Positions 36,055-44,756 of a DNA stretch of 64,000 nt are shown one piece after another. The position numbers and the translations under genes were made by a program. The notes below the pieces were generated by a model. It did not search any database. It had not been told where the DNA came from and saw only the letters and a list, made by a program, of their open reading frames with translations. Each line of letters begins with the position of its first letter. Positions within the stretch are counted from its first letter, which is position 1. Source of the DNA: Candidatus Pelagibacter communis (GTDB lineage Bacteria; Pseudomonadota; Alphaproteobacteria; Pelagibacterales; Pelagibacteraceae); contig NZ_LANA01000001.1 of assembly GCF_012932795.1 (NCBI RefSeq), forward strand, positions 387,679-451,678. Reading direction: 5' to 3'.

Positions 36055-38141
36055 AAAACTTCTCTTTTACCAACATGATTTGCTTTACTTACAACTCCAT
36101 CAGCTTCCATCATATCAATTATTCTTGCAGATCTATTATAGCCTATTTGTAATTTTCTTTGTAAAAAAGAAGTAGAAGCTTTACCCTCTGATCTAATAAT
36201 ATCTAATGCCGCTTGGTATAACTCATCTTTATCAGTTGAACCTAAAGAGTTTTCATTCATTCCTTTTTCATCTGCAAAACTTAATATCTCATCTATATAG
36301 CGTGGCTCAGCTTGGCTTCTCAAATAGTTGTTAACTTTTTCAATTTCATTGTCTGAAACAAAGGGAGCATGAATTCTAACTATCCGATTAGCTGAGGACA
36401 TGTATAACATATCACCTTTACCTAGTAATTGTTCTGCACCCTGCTCACCTAAAATTGTTCTACTATCTATCTTAGAGGTTACTTGAAAAGATATTCTTGT
36501 AGGAAAGTTTGCTTTAATAGTTCCTGTAATAACATCAACGCTAGGTCTTTGCGTTGCCATTATGATATGAATCCCAGCAGCTCTTGCCATTTGTGACAAT
36601 TTTTGGATATAGTTTTCTATTTCTTTTCCAGCAACAAGCATTAAGTCTGACATTTCATCAACAACAACCACGATATAAGGCATAGGAATTTTGTGTTTTG
36701 CATTATAACCATCAATGTTACGAACACCTTCTTTAGTCATAAGTCGATATCGATTTTCCATTTCTTTGACAACCCAACCTAATATGGAGGCAGCTTTTTT
36801 GGCTTCAGTAATAACAGGACAGAGCAAGTGAGGTATCCCCTCATAAGTTGATAACTCTAACATTTTAGGATCAATTAAAATAAACTTACATTTTTCAGGG
36901 GTATGTCTGTAAAGAATTGAGAGAATTATAGTATTAATACAAACTGACTTACCAGAACCAGTAGTTCCAGCAATTAACAAATGAGGCATAGAAGTCAAAT
37001 CTCCAACAATAGGAATTCCCGAGATATCTTTACCGAGAGCTATTGGTAATTTGATATCTTTCTTTAAAAAATCATTACTAGATAGAATCTCACTAAGAAA
37101 AACATTTTCCCGAGTTGTATTAGGTAGCTCGATACCAATTGTACTTCTACCAGGAATAGTTGCAATTCTGGCTGATTCAGAGCTTGTGTTTCTCGCTATA
37201 TCATCTGAAAGATTAATAATTTTTGATACTTTAACACCAGCAGCTGGTTCAAATTCATTTAAAGTTACTACTGGACCATGACTTACCTTTTTAATAGCGC
37301 CATTAACTCCAAAATCTAAAAGAATTTTTTCTAAAAACTCACTACTGATATAATCATCATCTTTTAATTTTTCTTTATCTTTTTGTGTTGGAATCTTTAA
37401 TAAATTTATGGAGGGCAGTATAAATTTTATTTTTCTATTATCATTTTTGTTGTCATTTTTTATGAAAGGCAAGTCTTCTTGAATCAGACTTTTTATTTCT
37501 TCTTGAGGTATAAATTCATCAATTATTTCATTTTTATTAGTATAATTTTTTTCTTTATTAGAAATTATCGAATTAAATATTTTTTTTATAAATTTGTTAA
37601 AAAAATTAATACTAAATTGAATACTGGTTAAAAATAAAATTAAAATTAATAATAAGATAACATAATAAGCAAATTGGGTATTAATATTAATTATTGAATT
37701 TAAAAAAGTTGTTTCTAAATATTTTCCAACAAACCCTCCATTACCATTAATATAAAGCTCAAACGTTACTGGATAAAAGAAAGAAAAAAATAAAGAACCA
37801 ATCAAAGAATATAAAATTGTATAAAAAACACTTTCAATTATTAATAAAACTTTTTTATGCATGATGGTATTTAAGCCAGAGGCTATTAGACTAAAAGGAA
37901 TTAATAGTGAGATTATCCCAAAAGATTGAAAAAAAATATCAGCAGTAAAGCTTCCACGAAACCCAAAAATATTTATAATTTCGGTATCTTTTGGAAAGAT
38001 AAAGTTTGGATCTTCAGGAGAAAAAGTAATTAAAGAAGCTAGTAAAAAGAGACCACTAATCAAAATGGTTACACCAATAATTTCAATAACTCTATTTAAA
38101 GCAAAATTTATTATATTATTAGCTATAATTTTTAATTTCAT
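36051..38141 (-). CDS. ftsK: DNA translocase FtsK
   Basis: FtsK pumps chromosome ends away from the closing septum and activates XerCD at dif. The N-terminal ~190 residues contain four membrane helices (for example VIEIIGVTILISGLFLLASL). A short linker replaces the long one of E. coli (696 residues against about 1330). The motor has LLIAGTTGSGKSVCINTII (Walker A, about 390-408) and YIVVVVDEMSDLMLVAGKE (Walker B). The C-terminal gamma winged helix (FLQRKLQIGYNRSARIIDMME) reads polar DNA motifs. Confidence 0.96.
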   Translation of the reverse strand: MKLKIIANNIINFALNRVIEIIGVTILISGLFLLASLITFSPEDPNFIFPKDTEIINIFGFRGSFTADIFFQSFGIISLLIPFSLIASGLNTIMHKKVLLIIESVFYTILYSLIGSLFFSFFYPVTFELYINGNGGFVGKYLETTFLNSIININTQFAYYVILLLILILFLTSIQFSINFFNKFIKKIFNSIISNKEKNYTNKNEIIDEFIPQEEIKSLIQEDLPFIKNDNKNDNRKIKFILPSINLLKIPTQKDKEKLKDDDYISSEFLEKILLDFGVNGAIKKVSHGPVVTLNEFEPAAGVKVSKIINLSDDIARNTSSESARIATIPGRSTIGIELPNTTRENVFLSEILSSNDFLKKDIKLPIALGKDISGIPIVGDLTSMPHLLIAGTTGSGKSVCINTIILSILYRHTPEKCKFILIDPKMLELSTYEGIPHLLCPVITEAKKAASILGWVVKEMENRYRLMTKEGVRNIDGYNAKHKIPMPYIVVVVDEMSDLMLVAGKEIENYIQKLSQMARAAGIHIIMATQRPSVDVITGTIKANFPTRISFQVTSKIDSRTILGEQGAEQLLGKGDMLYMSSANRIVRIHAPFVSDNEIEKVNNYLRSQAEPRYIDEILSFADEKGMNENSLGSTDKDELYQAALDIIRSEGKASTSFLQRKLQIGYNRSARIIDMMEADGVVSKANHVGKREVL

Positions 38142-38206
38142 AAATTAATAAATCAAATTAATCACTTTGTATCATCTAATTTTTATTGTTAAAATTAAAA
38201 ATTATT

Positions 38207-39304
38207 ATGAATATCTGTATTATAGGAGACGGTCTTACTGGTCTATCTTTAGCCAAAAATCTTACAAATAAAAAAATTGATGTTCATTTTTATCATAAAA
38301 ATAAAATTAAAAATTTAACATCAAGTAGAACAATAGGAATATCAAGAAATAACTTAGAATTTTATAAAAAAGAAATTTATGAAATTCCTAAGAAAATTTT
38401 CTGGCAAATTAAAAAAATAGAAATTTATTCAGAAAAACTAAACAAAGAAAGATTGTTGAAATTTGAAGATAAGAAAGACAACCTTTTTTATATGCTAAAA
38501 AATGATGAGCTTTATAAATTATTAATGAAAGATCTATCCAATAATGAATATTTCAAAAAAAAACTAATTAAAAATGATTCTTCTTTTAAAGATTTATTAA
38601 AAAAAAATAAATATGATTTGATTATTAATTGTGATTTAAATAATTTTTTTTCAAAAAAATTTTTTATAAAGAAAATTGATAAAAACTACGAAAATCTTGC
38701 ATACACAACAATTTTGAGTCATCAAAAATTAAAAAATAATGTTGCTATTCAAATTTTTACCAAAAATGGCCCAATTGCATTTTTACCAATTTCAAATAAT
38801 GAAACATCAATAGTATGCTCATTAGATACTAAGAACAAAAAATATAATGATTATGAGGTCTTAGAGTTAATAAATAAAAACAACCCAAAGTATCAAGTAC
38901 AAAAAAAACTTAAGTTAAGTAGTTTTAAATTAAGCTCATCTAATTTAAGAAATTACTACCATCAAAATATTCTTGCCTTTGGTGATTTGCTCCATCGAAT
39001 ACATCCACTAGCAGGGCAGGGTTTCAATATGACTATTAGAGACATTAAAATTTTATCTAAAATTATCCAAAATAAAATTGATCTTGGTATACAGTTGGAT
39101 GAGTCTATTTTATCTGAATTTGAAAAAGAGACAAAAATTAAAAATTTTATTTTTTCTAATAGTGTAGATCTTATTTATGAAGTATTTAACTTAGATAAAA
39201 AAATCAAAAATAAAAGCTTTAATAAAATTTTGAAAATTATTGGAAAGAATAAAGGATTGACTAATTATTTTATCAAAATTGCAGATAAAGGATTAAATTT
39301 CTAG
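38207..39304 (+). CDS. UbiH-family FAD-dependent hydroxylase
   Basis: A flavin monooxygenase of the UbiH/UbiF/UbiL group that hydroxylates the ubiquinone ring; the exact position is not resolved by sequence. The Rossmann motif ICIIGDGLTGLSLA follows the ATG at 38207 directly, which is why I prefer it to the upstream TTG. The second FAD motif is LAFGDLLHRIHPLAGQGFNMTIRDI near 256-280 (quoted in part as GDLLHRIHPLAGQG). The middle part is short and highly diverged. The 3' end converges with the LON gene three bases away. Confidence 0.85.
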   Translation: MNICIIGDGLTGLSLAKNLTNKKIDVHFYHKNKIKNLTSSRTIGISRNNLEFYKKEIYEIPKKIFWQIKKIEIYSEKLNKERLLKFEDKKDNLFYMLKNDELYKLLMKDLSNNEYFKKKLIKNDSSFKDLLKKNKYDLIINCDLNNFFSKKFFIKKIDKNYENLAYTTILSHQKLKNNVAIQIFTKNGPIAFLPISNNETSIVCSLDTKNKKYNDYEVLELINKNNPKYQVQKKLKLSSFKLSSSNLRNYYHQNILAFGDLLHRIHPLAGQGFNMTIRDIKILSKIIQNKIDLGIQLDESILSEFEKETKIKNFIFSNSVDLIYEVFNLDKKIKNKSFNKILKIIGKNKGLTNYFIKIADKGLNF

Positions 39305-39307
39305 AAT

Positions 39308-39949
39308 TTATTGAATTGTAGTATTATCAAAATTGTCATAATTATAAGTACTTAATATTTCAGCTATTTTATCTTTTCTAATTTCTAAATTTTGGCTTTC
39401 TAGTAAAATTTGTTTTTCTTCTAATGAAAAAGGTGAGGCCATAGCCAATGCATTTATAGTTTCATTCAAATTTTGCTTTTCTAAAGATTTCCAATTAATT
39501 ATATATCCTTTTTTTTCAAATAATGATTTCAGATCTTTAAAAATTAATTCGATATCTGAAAATTTTAACTGTTGCTTTTGAAAATTTAAATCATCTTTGT
39601 AATCATCAAAATTAACTTCACACTCACGATATAATTTATTATTTTTAATTTCCTTAGTTATTTTAAAACGTGTTAAACCATTAAGTTCGATCAAATATGT
39701 ACCATTGGATGAATCTTTAAAATTTGTAATTTTTCCAAGACAGCCAGTCTCATGAAGATCTATAATAGAATTTGGATTATTGTTTTTAGGTTGAATTAAG
39801 CCTATTAATTTATTTTCTTTCATACTATCATTTATCATTTCTACATATCGAGGTTCAAATATATTTAATGGGACAGTCGTATCAGGAAAAATAATAAAAT
39901 TACTCAAAGGAAAGATAGGTATTATTTTTGGTAAATCTTGTTTTTTCAT
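39308..39949 (-). CDS. LON-substrate-binding-domain protein
   Basis: This protein contains only the N-terminal domain of Lon protease (PF02190 type), without the ATPase or peptidase. IIPIFPLSNFIIFPDTTVPLNIFEPRY, quoted in part as IFPLSNFIIFPDT, is the typical start, followed by IGLIQP and GCLGKITNF. I take ATG 39949 over the upstream TTG (39964) because GAAG lies close in front. Stand-alone forms occur widely in alphaproteobacteria, often beside thioredoxin genes; their function is unclear. 213 residues. Confidence 0.85.
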   Translation of the reverse strand: MKKQDLPKIIPIFPLSNFIIFPDTTVPLNIFEPRYVEMINDSMKENKLIGLIQPKNNNPNSIIDLHETGCLGKITNFKDSSNGTYLIELNGLTRFKITKEIKNNKLYRECEVNFDDYKDDLNFQKQQLKFSDIELIFKDLKSLFEKKGYIINWKSLEKQNLNETINALAMASPFSLEEKQILLESQNLEIRKDKIAEILSTYNYDNFDNTTIQ

Positions 39950-40044
39950 TACTTCTTTTAACAAACTTTTAAAAATCTATATAGTGTTCAATAACTTTAT
40001 TATTGCTTGCACAGAAAAAACCGTCTATTTATAGTGGTTTATAA

Positions 40045-40119
40045 GCGGGTCTAGCTCATTGGTAGAGCGAATCGTTGCCAACGATTAGGTAGAGGGTTCG
40101 ATTCCCTTGACCCGCTCCA
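40045..40119 (+). tRNA. tRNA-Gly (anticodon GCC)
   Basis: The acceptor stem GCGGGTC (40045-40051) pairs with GACCCGC (40109-40115), then discriminator T and an encoded CCA. The D arm GCTC...GAGC, anticodon stem AATCG/CGATT with loop TTGCCAA (anticodon GCC at 40077-40079), and T arm GAGGG-TTCGATT-CCCTT complete the cloverleaf. GCC reads GGC and GGU glycine codons. Confidence 0.97.
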
Positions 40120-40139
40120 TTAAGCATAAATAATTAAAA

Positions 40140-40484
40140 ATGAGTGATCTTTTAAATAAAAAATGTGTTCCTTGTGAGGGTGGAATTTTACCTTTCGATA
40201 TAAGTGAAATTCATAAATATCAAAAAAAAGTAGATGGATGGGATGTAAAAGAAAATGAAGAAAAAATCTATTTTTTAGAAAAAAAATTTAAGTTTGAAAA
40301 TTTTGTTAAAAGTCAGAATTTTGTTAACAAAGTAGGAGAAATCTCAGAAGAAGAAGGTCATCATCCGGATATTTCCTTTGGATGGGGATATGTAGTAATT
40401 ATAATTACTACACATGCAATAGAGGGATTGTCAGAAAATGATTTTATCCTTGCTGCAAAAATTGATCAGATTCTTAATGTCTGA
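40140..40484 (+). CDS. phhB: Pterin-4a-carbinolamine dehydratase
   Basis: PhhB dehydrates 4a-hydroxytetrahydropterin, recycling tetrahydrobiopterin-type cofactors. EEGHHPDISFGWGYVVIIITTHAIEGLSENDF (in part) is the diagnostic segment holding the catalytic His pair near residues 78-79, and VDGWDVKENEEKIYFLEKKF fits the N-terminal half. 114 residues is usual. No aromatic hydroxylase is visible nearby. It begins 20 bp after the tRNA and its 3' end overlaps convergent purH by 11 bp. Confidence 0.94.
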   Translation: MSDLLNKKCVPCEGGILPFDISEIHKYQKKVDGWDVKENEEKIYFLEKKFKFENFVKSQNFVNKVGEISEEEGHHPDISFGWGYVVIIITTHAIEGLSENDFILAAKIDQILNV

Positions 40485-42009
40485 AATGTCTTGTTTTAGA
40501 AAAGACTAAAACAGTACCAGTTTGATTTGCAAATTTAATTATTTCTTTATCTCTTATTGATCCTGAAGGTTGTATTACGGCAGTAACACCCGATTGTACT
40601 AATTTTTCTATACCATCAACAAATGGAAAAAATGCATCTGAAGCTGCTACAACTTCTTCATTTAAATCTTGAAATTTATTCATCTTATCTATTGCAATTT
40701 GACAGCTATCAAGTCTGCTAGGTTGACCAGAGCCAATACCAACTGTTGTTTCCTGACTTGCCAAAACAATTGCATTAGACTTAACATATCTACAAATATT
40801 AAATGCAAAAATTAAATTTTTTAACTGTGATTTACTAGGTTTTTTTTTAGAAACTACTCTAAAGTCCCTAATATTAAATCTTTTTAAATCTTCTGACTGA
40901 GTTAAAACAGATTCATTAGCCGAGCTAAATTTTACTAAATCTTTCATTACAAAGTTTGTTGCATCAATAAGACGCAAATTTTTTTTCTTTTTAAAAACTT
41001 TTAATGCTTCAGAGTCAAATCCATTTGCAATAATAACTTCCAAGAAAATATTATTTAATTCTAAAGCTAGGGTTTTATTTAATTTGTAGTTACATGAAAC
41101 TATTCCTCCAAAAGCACTTATGGGGTCACATGCTATTGCTAAATGGTAGCTTTTTAAGATATTTTTATTAATAGAAACACCACATGGATTGGCATGCTTA
41201 ACAATTACAGTTCCTAAATTTTTTGGTAAAGATTTAGAAATAGTTAGTGCTGAAAATATATCGTTATAGTTGTTATAACTTAGCTGCTTTCCTTGAATTT
41301 GTTTAATGTCTAAAATTTTATTTTTTGAGTAAACAGCAGCATGTTGGTGAGGGTTTTCACCATATCTTAATTTTTCTATTAAATTTCCATAGATGACTTT
41401 TTTTTTAGGAAAGTCGTTATTTTTAATTGTATTGAAATAATTTGAGATTATAGCATCGTAATATGCTGTTTCAGAAAAAGCTTCAGAAGACATCTTTTCT
41501 CTAAACTCGATAGATGTAGAGCCTTTATTTTTTTTTATTTCATCAATTAGCTCTTTATATTGATCTGAAGAGGTAATGACAGCAACATCATTATAGTTTT
41601 TTGCAGCAGCTCTAACCATTGTTGGTCCTCCAACATCAATATTTTCTATGATTTTTAAATGATTATTACTTTTTTCTAGAGTTTTTTCAAAAGGGTAGAA
41701 ATTAACAATAACAAGGTCTATCAGCTCGAAATTATTATCTTTTAAGTCTTTGTTGTGGGATTTGTTATTTCTTTTACTTAATATTCCAGCATGTATTTTT
41801 GGGTGTAATGTTTTAACTCTTCCACCGAGTATTTCAGGCGAGTTGGTATATTCTGAAACTTCCAAACATTTAAATTTAAATTTTTTAATTTCTTTAAAAG
41901 TGCCGCCTGAGCTTATTAATTCAATCTTATATCTGGATAAAACTTTTAAAAGATTTTTCAAATTTTTTTTATCAGAAACTGAAATTAATGCTCTTTTAAT
42001 TTTCTTCAT
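40474..42009 (-). CDS. purH: Bifunctional AICAR formyltransferase / IMP cyclohydrolase
   Basis: PurH performs the last two steps of IMP synthesis. The N-terminal cyclohydrolase has ALISVSDKKNLKNLLKVL, SGGTFKEIKKF and GGRVKTLHPKIHAGIL, while the transformylase shows KLRYGENPHQHAAVY, KHANPCGVS with the catalytic KH, and DAFFPFVDGIEKLVQSGVTAVIQPSGS (in part). I place the start at ATG 42009, which overlaps the stop of the upstream heparinase-like gene (TAATG) and begins MKKIKRALISVSD. 511 residues matches the family. Confidence 0.96.
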   Translation of the reverse strand: MKKIKRALISVSDKKNLKNLLKVLSRYKIELISSGGTFKEIKKFKFKCLEVSEYTNSPEILGGRVKTLHPKIHAGILSKRNNKSHNKDLKDNNFELIDLVIVNFYPFEKTLEKSNNHLKIIENIDVGGPTMVRAAAKNYNDVAVITSSDQYKELIDEIKKNKGSTSIEFREKMSSEAFSETAYYDAIISNYFNTIKNNDFPKKKVIYGNLIEKLRYGENPHQHAAVYSKNKILDIKQIQGKQLSYNNYNDIFSALTISKSLPKNLGTVIVKHANPCGVSINKNILKSYHLAIACDPISAFGGIVSCNYKLNKTLALELNNIFLEVIIANGFDSEALKVFKKKKNLRLIDATNFVMKDLVKFSSANESVLTQSEDLKRFNIRDFRVVSKKKPSKSQLKNLIFAFNICRYVKSNAIVLASQETTVGIGSGQPSRLDSCQIAIDKMNKFQDLNEEVVAASDAFFPFVDGIEKLVQSGVTAVIQPSGSIRDKEIIKFANQTGTVLVFSKTRHFRH

Positions 42010-43631
42010 TATAGTTTTGTAATTTGCCACTTTATAGTCTGATTTTCGCTATTAGTCATTCCAGAAATGACTATATTCCGATTATCAATAAATAAATTTT
42101 TTTTGCCAAAATATAGACCGTTATCAACATTTATAATATTATTGTCAGAATTAAATTTCCAGCCTTCACCATCAAGATCTATAAGTATTGATTTATTATC
42201 TTGAGTTTTCATAATTTTAATATTGGGCTCTAAATGAAATCTAACTTCATATTTTAAATTTTTAATACTATTTTTAAAAATTATTTTATCATTACCAATA
42301 AATTTTATTTGTTCAGGGTAAAATTCTATCTCTCTTTCATGAATAATACCATATTGTTTTAAATATCCATCATGAGATGAATTAATTTTCCAATAATTTT
42401 TTTCACATACAATATTTTTTTTTAATATTTTTAATCCATGAGAAATTTCATTTTTAGTCATATTAAATTTACACGATGATCTATCGTCTAAAATTAGAGT
42501 ACTATGTATTGCGCTTGATTTTGATAGTTTATTTAATTGATGACCATGTTTTTGAAAATAACCTGAGTTACAGATTAACTTTTTCCCGTTTGATATTATT
42601 TCAAAAGATAATGCACCTGCTTGATAATTTGAAGAAAACTTTTTATCAGGGCTTGATCCTACATCCATAAATAGAGAAATTTTCTTATTATTAAGAGCCA
42701 CATAACCTCCCAATTCTTTACTTTGATTTTTAAAATTATAACCAAGTTTTTTTAAGTAATAATCAAAATCCATATTATTTGTTTCGTGATTACCATTAAA
42801 AAGTATATCGACTTTATTGTTCTGCCAACTAAATGCATAAGCCTGACCTAAATAATATATATTTTCATTAATAAAATCAGGTATATCATTTTGAGATTCT
42901 TTGAACCATTCTCTTATTAAAATGAAATATTTTAAGTAAAAGCATAATTGTCGGATATTTCTTGATTTTGGAAAACCATCATTATTAAAAGAAAATTTTA
43001 CAAATTTTTTCAATAAGTTTAACCCTGTATCTAAATAGTTATTTCTGTCATGATAGGTTAAACCAGTCAAAATGATAGCTGCACAGCCTATTATTTTGTC
43101 ATCACCCCATTCTGATCCCTCTATTTCATTAATTAAATGATTTATTTGTTTCTTTATTACATTATTAAATCTATCTCTGTAGTCAGTGCTACAATCTTCA
43201 TAAGAAAGTCTAGAGCTAGAAATCCAGGCGATTACTCTTTTAGCAACTATATCAATCTCCCAACTTTTGAAATTGTATCTGTAATTTTTATCTATCCATT
43301 GTTTAATTATATTTTGAGTATCTTTTTTTGAAGATTTTAAATCCAAACTGAATAACCAAAAAAAACTATTTAAGTTTTTGTAATCTTTTTCCTTTAAATC
43401 TTTGTTATCCCATACTTCGTTTAAAGAATAATTTTCAATATTAATTTTTTTTTTATTATATTTTATAAGAGCATCTAGCAAATTTGAACTTGGATAATAT
43501 TCTAAAGAACTTATAAAAGAAGGTGTAATTTTTTTATTATAGATGTTTGAACTTAAATAAAGATGGCGAATTTTTTTTTTTAAAAAAATATATGAATTAT
43601 TAATAAAATTTAATAAATTATTAAAAATCAT
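42009..43631 (-). CDS. Heparinase II/III-family protein
   Basis: A 540-residue protein with an alpha-helical N-terminal part (WEIDIVAKRVIAWISSSRLSYED, in part) and a beta-rich C-terminal heparinase II/III-like domain: GGYVALNNKKISLFMDVGS, QAGALSFEIISNGKKLICNSGYF (in part), SAIHSTLILDD and LKIWREIEFYP-like strands. Such proteins are lyases of acidic polysaccharides, or uncharacterised relatives. No signal peptide is evident. The rpe-heparinase-purH order recurs in alphaproteobacteria, which argues for a housekeeping rather than a catabolic role. The substrate is unknown. Confidence 0.82.
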   Translation of the reverse strand: MIFNNLLNFINNSYIFLKKKIRHLYLSSNIYNKKITPSFISSLEYYPSSNLLDALIKYNKKKINIENYSLNEVWDNKDLKEKDYKNLNSFFWLFSLDLKSSKKDTQNIIKQWIDKNYRYNFKSWEIDIVAKRVIAWISSSRLSYEDCSTDYRDRFNNVIKKQINHLINEIEGSEWGDDKIIGCAAIILTGLTYHDRNNYLDTGLNLLKKFVKFSFNNDGFPKSRNIRQLCFYLKYFILIREWFKESQNDIPDFINENIYYLGQAYAFSWQNNKVDILFNGNHETNNMDFDYYLKKLGYNFKNQSKELGGYVALNNKKISLFMDVGSSPDKKFSSNYQAGALSFEIISNGKKLICNSGYFQKHGHQLNKLSKSSAIHSTLILDDRSSCKFNMTKNEISHGLKILKKNIVCEKNYWKINSSHDGYLKQYGIIHEREIEFYPEQIKFIGNDKIIFKNSIKNLKYEVRFHLEPNIKIMKTQDNKSILIDLDGEGWKFNSDNNIINVDNGLYFGKKNLFIDNRNIVISGMTNSENQTIKWQITKL

Positions 43632-43635
43632 TATT

Positions 43636-44295
43636 CTAACTTGATTTTAAAAGTTCTATATTTTTTTTTATATTTCCATTATTATTTTTGAATATAGTAG
43701 TGCCAGAAACTAAAATATTTGCCCCAGCTGCAATAGCTAACTTGTTGTTATCAAAATTAATTCCCCCATCAATTTCAATATCAAATTCTAAATTTTTTTC
43801 ATCTTTTATTTTTTTTAATTCTTTGATCTTTTCTAGAACTTTAGGCATAAACTTTTGTCCTCCAAATCCAGGATTTACACTCATAATTAAAACTAAATCA
43901 ATTTCATCCAATAGTTCAATTATTAAATCAATTTTTGTTTCAGGGTTTAAAGAGACACCTACTTTTTTGTTTAAACTTTTTATATGTTGAATGGAGTTTT
44001 TTAAATTTTCTGTTGCCTCTGGGTGTATTGTAATAATGTTAGCTCCTGCATCAGCGTAGTCTTGGATATATTTATGAACAGGTGATATCATTAAATGAAC
44101 ATCAAATGGTAATTTTGTATGTTGTCTCAAGGCTCTGATAATTGGAGGTCCCATTGTTAAATTTGGAACAAAATGTCCATCCATGACATCTACATGGATC
44201 ATATCGGCGCCACCTTCTTCCAATTTTTTAATCTCATTTCCCAACTGACTAAAATCAGCAGATAGAATTGAGGGTGAAATTTGTATTTTTTTCAT
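43636..44295 (-). CDS. rpe: Ribulose-phosphate 3-epimerase
   Basis: Rpe interconverts ribulose 5-phosphate and xylulose 5-phosphate in the pentose phosphate pathway. SPSILSADFSQLGNEIKKLEEGGADMIHVDVMDGHFVPNLTMGP, seen here as ISPSILSADFSQLG and HVDVMDGHFVPNLTMG, gives the metal-binding residues. VNPGFGGQKFMPKVLEKI and the catalytic Asp in IEIDGGINFDN follow. 219 residues is normal. The next gene downstream starts four bases later. Confidence 0.97.
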   Translation of the reverse strand: MKKIQISPSILSADFSQLGNEIKKLEEGGADMIHVDVMDGHFVPNLTMGPPIIRALRQHTKLPFDVHLMISPVHKYIQDYADAGANIITIHPEATENLKNSIQHIKSLNKKVGVSLNPETKIDLIIELLDEIDLVLIMSVNPGFGGQKFMPKVLEKIKELKKIKDEKNLEFDIEIDGGINFDNNKLAIAAGANILVSGTTIFKNNNGNIKKNIELLKSS

Positions 44296-44341
44296 TGATT
44301 ACTACTTTAGTAGTATCAATTTTATTTTTAATTTGAATTAA

Positions 44342-44686
44342 TTATTTACCAAAAATACGATAAATTTCAGCAGCAATTTCACTTTCTAAAGGAAAAGATA
44401 GCATTCCCATGACAGAATATCCCAATAAATAAGGCATTAGATAAAATCTGATCATATAAAAAAACCAAGCTACATAAAGTGGAACAAGAGGCTCTATAAT
44501 GAATGAAGGTGTAATTGGTTTAAACAAACGTATCAATGGGTTTGTAACTTTTACAAACACTTTCATAAAAAAAAATTCTGAATTTTCTCGCTGAAAAATA
44601 TTCATTGCAACTTTTCCAATAAGGGTCCACATCACAACTCCTAAAATATAATCAATCGTGAGAATAAAAGGATGAATTTCAGGCAT
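44342..44686 (-). CDS. YggT-like small integral membrane protein
   Basis: A 114-residue protein with two or three hydrophobic segments: FILTIDYILGVVMWTLIGKVAMNI, LVPLYVAWFFYMIRFYLMPYLLG (each quoted in part of the helix). The middle VKVTNPLIRLFKPITPS resembles the T-N-P-x-x-x-x-I-R-x-x-P segment of YggT proteins, also seen at 53922-54212. No function can be stated. It sits between rpe and the solute symporter with its own short leader; a terminator hairpin lies immediately upstream. Confidence 0.65.
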   Translation of the reverse strand: MPEIHPFILTIDYILGVVMWTLIGKVAMNIFQRENSEFFFMKVFVKVTNPLIRLFKPITPSFIIEPLVPLYVAWFFYMIRFYLMPYLLGYSVMGMLSFPLESEIAAEIYRIFGK

Positions 44687-44717
44687 AAATATAAAAAGGG
44701 ATTCTTTTAAAACTTAA

Positions 44718-44744
44718 CTAAGGGGCGAAATAATCGCCCCTTAG
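44718..44744 (-). terminator. Hairpin terminator after the solute symporter gene
   Basis: CTAAGGGGCGA (44718-44728) and TCGCCCCTTAG (44734-44744) form a perfect 11-bp stem with a five-base loop, starting 12 bp after the symporter stop. Only short T runs follow on the minus strand, so termination may be partial, or the hairpin may stabilise the mRNA 3' end. Confidence 0.7.
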
Positions 44745-44756
44745 TATTAAACTTAA

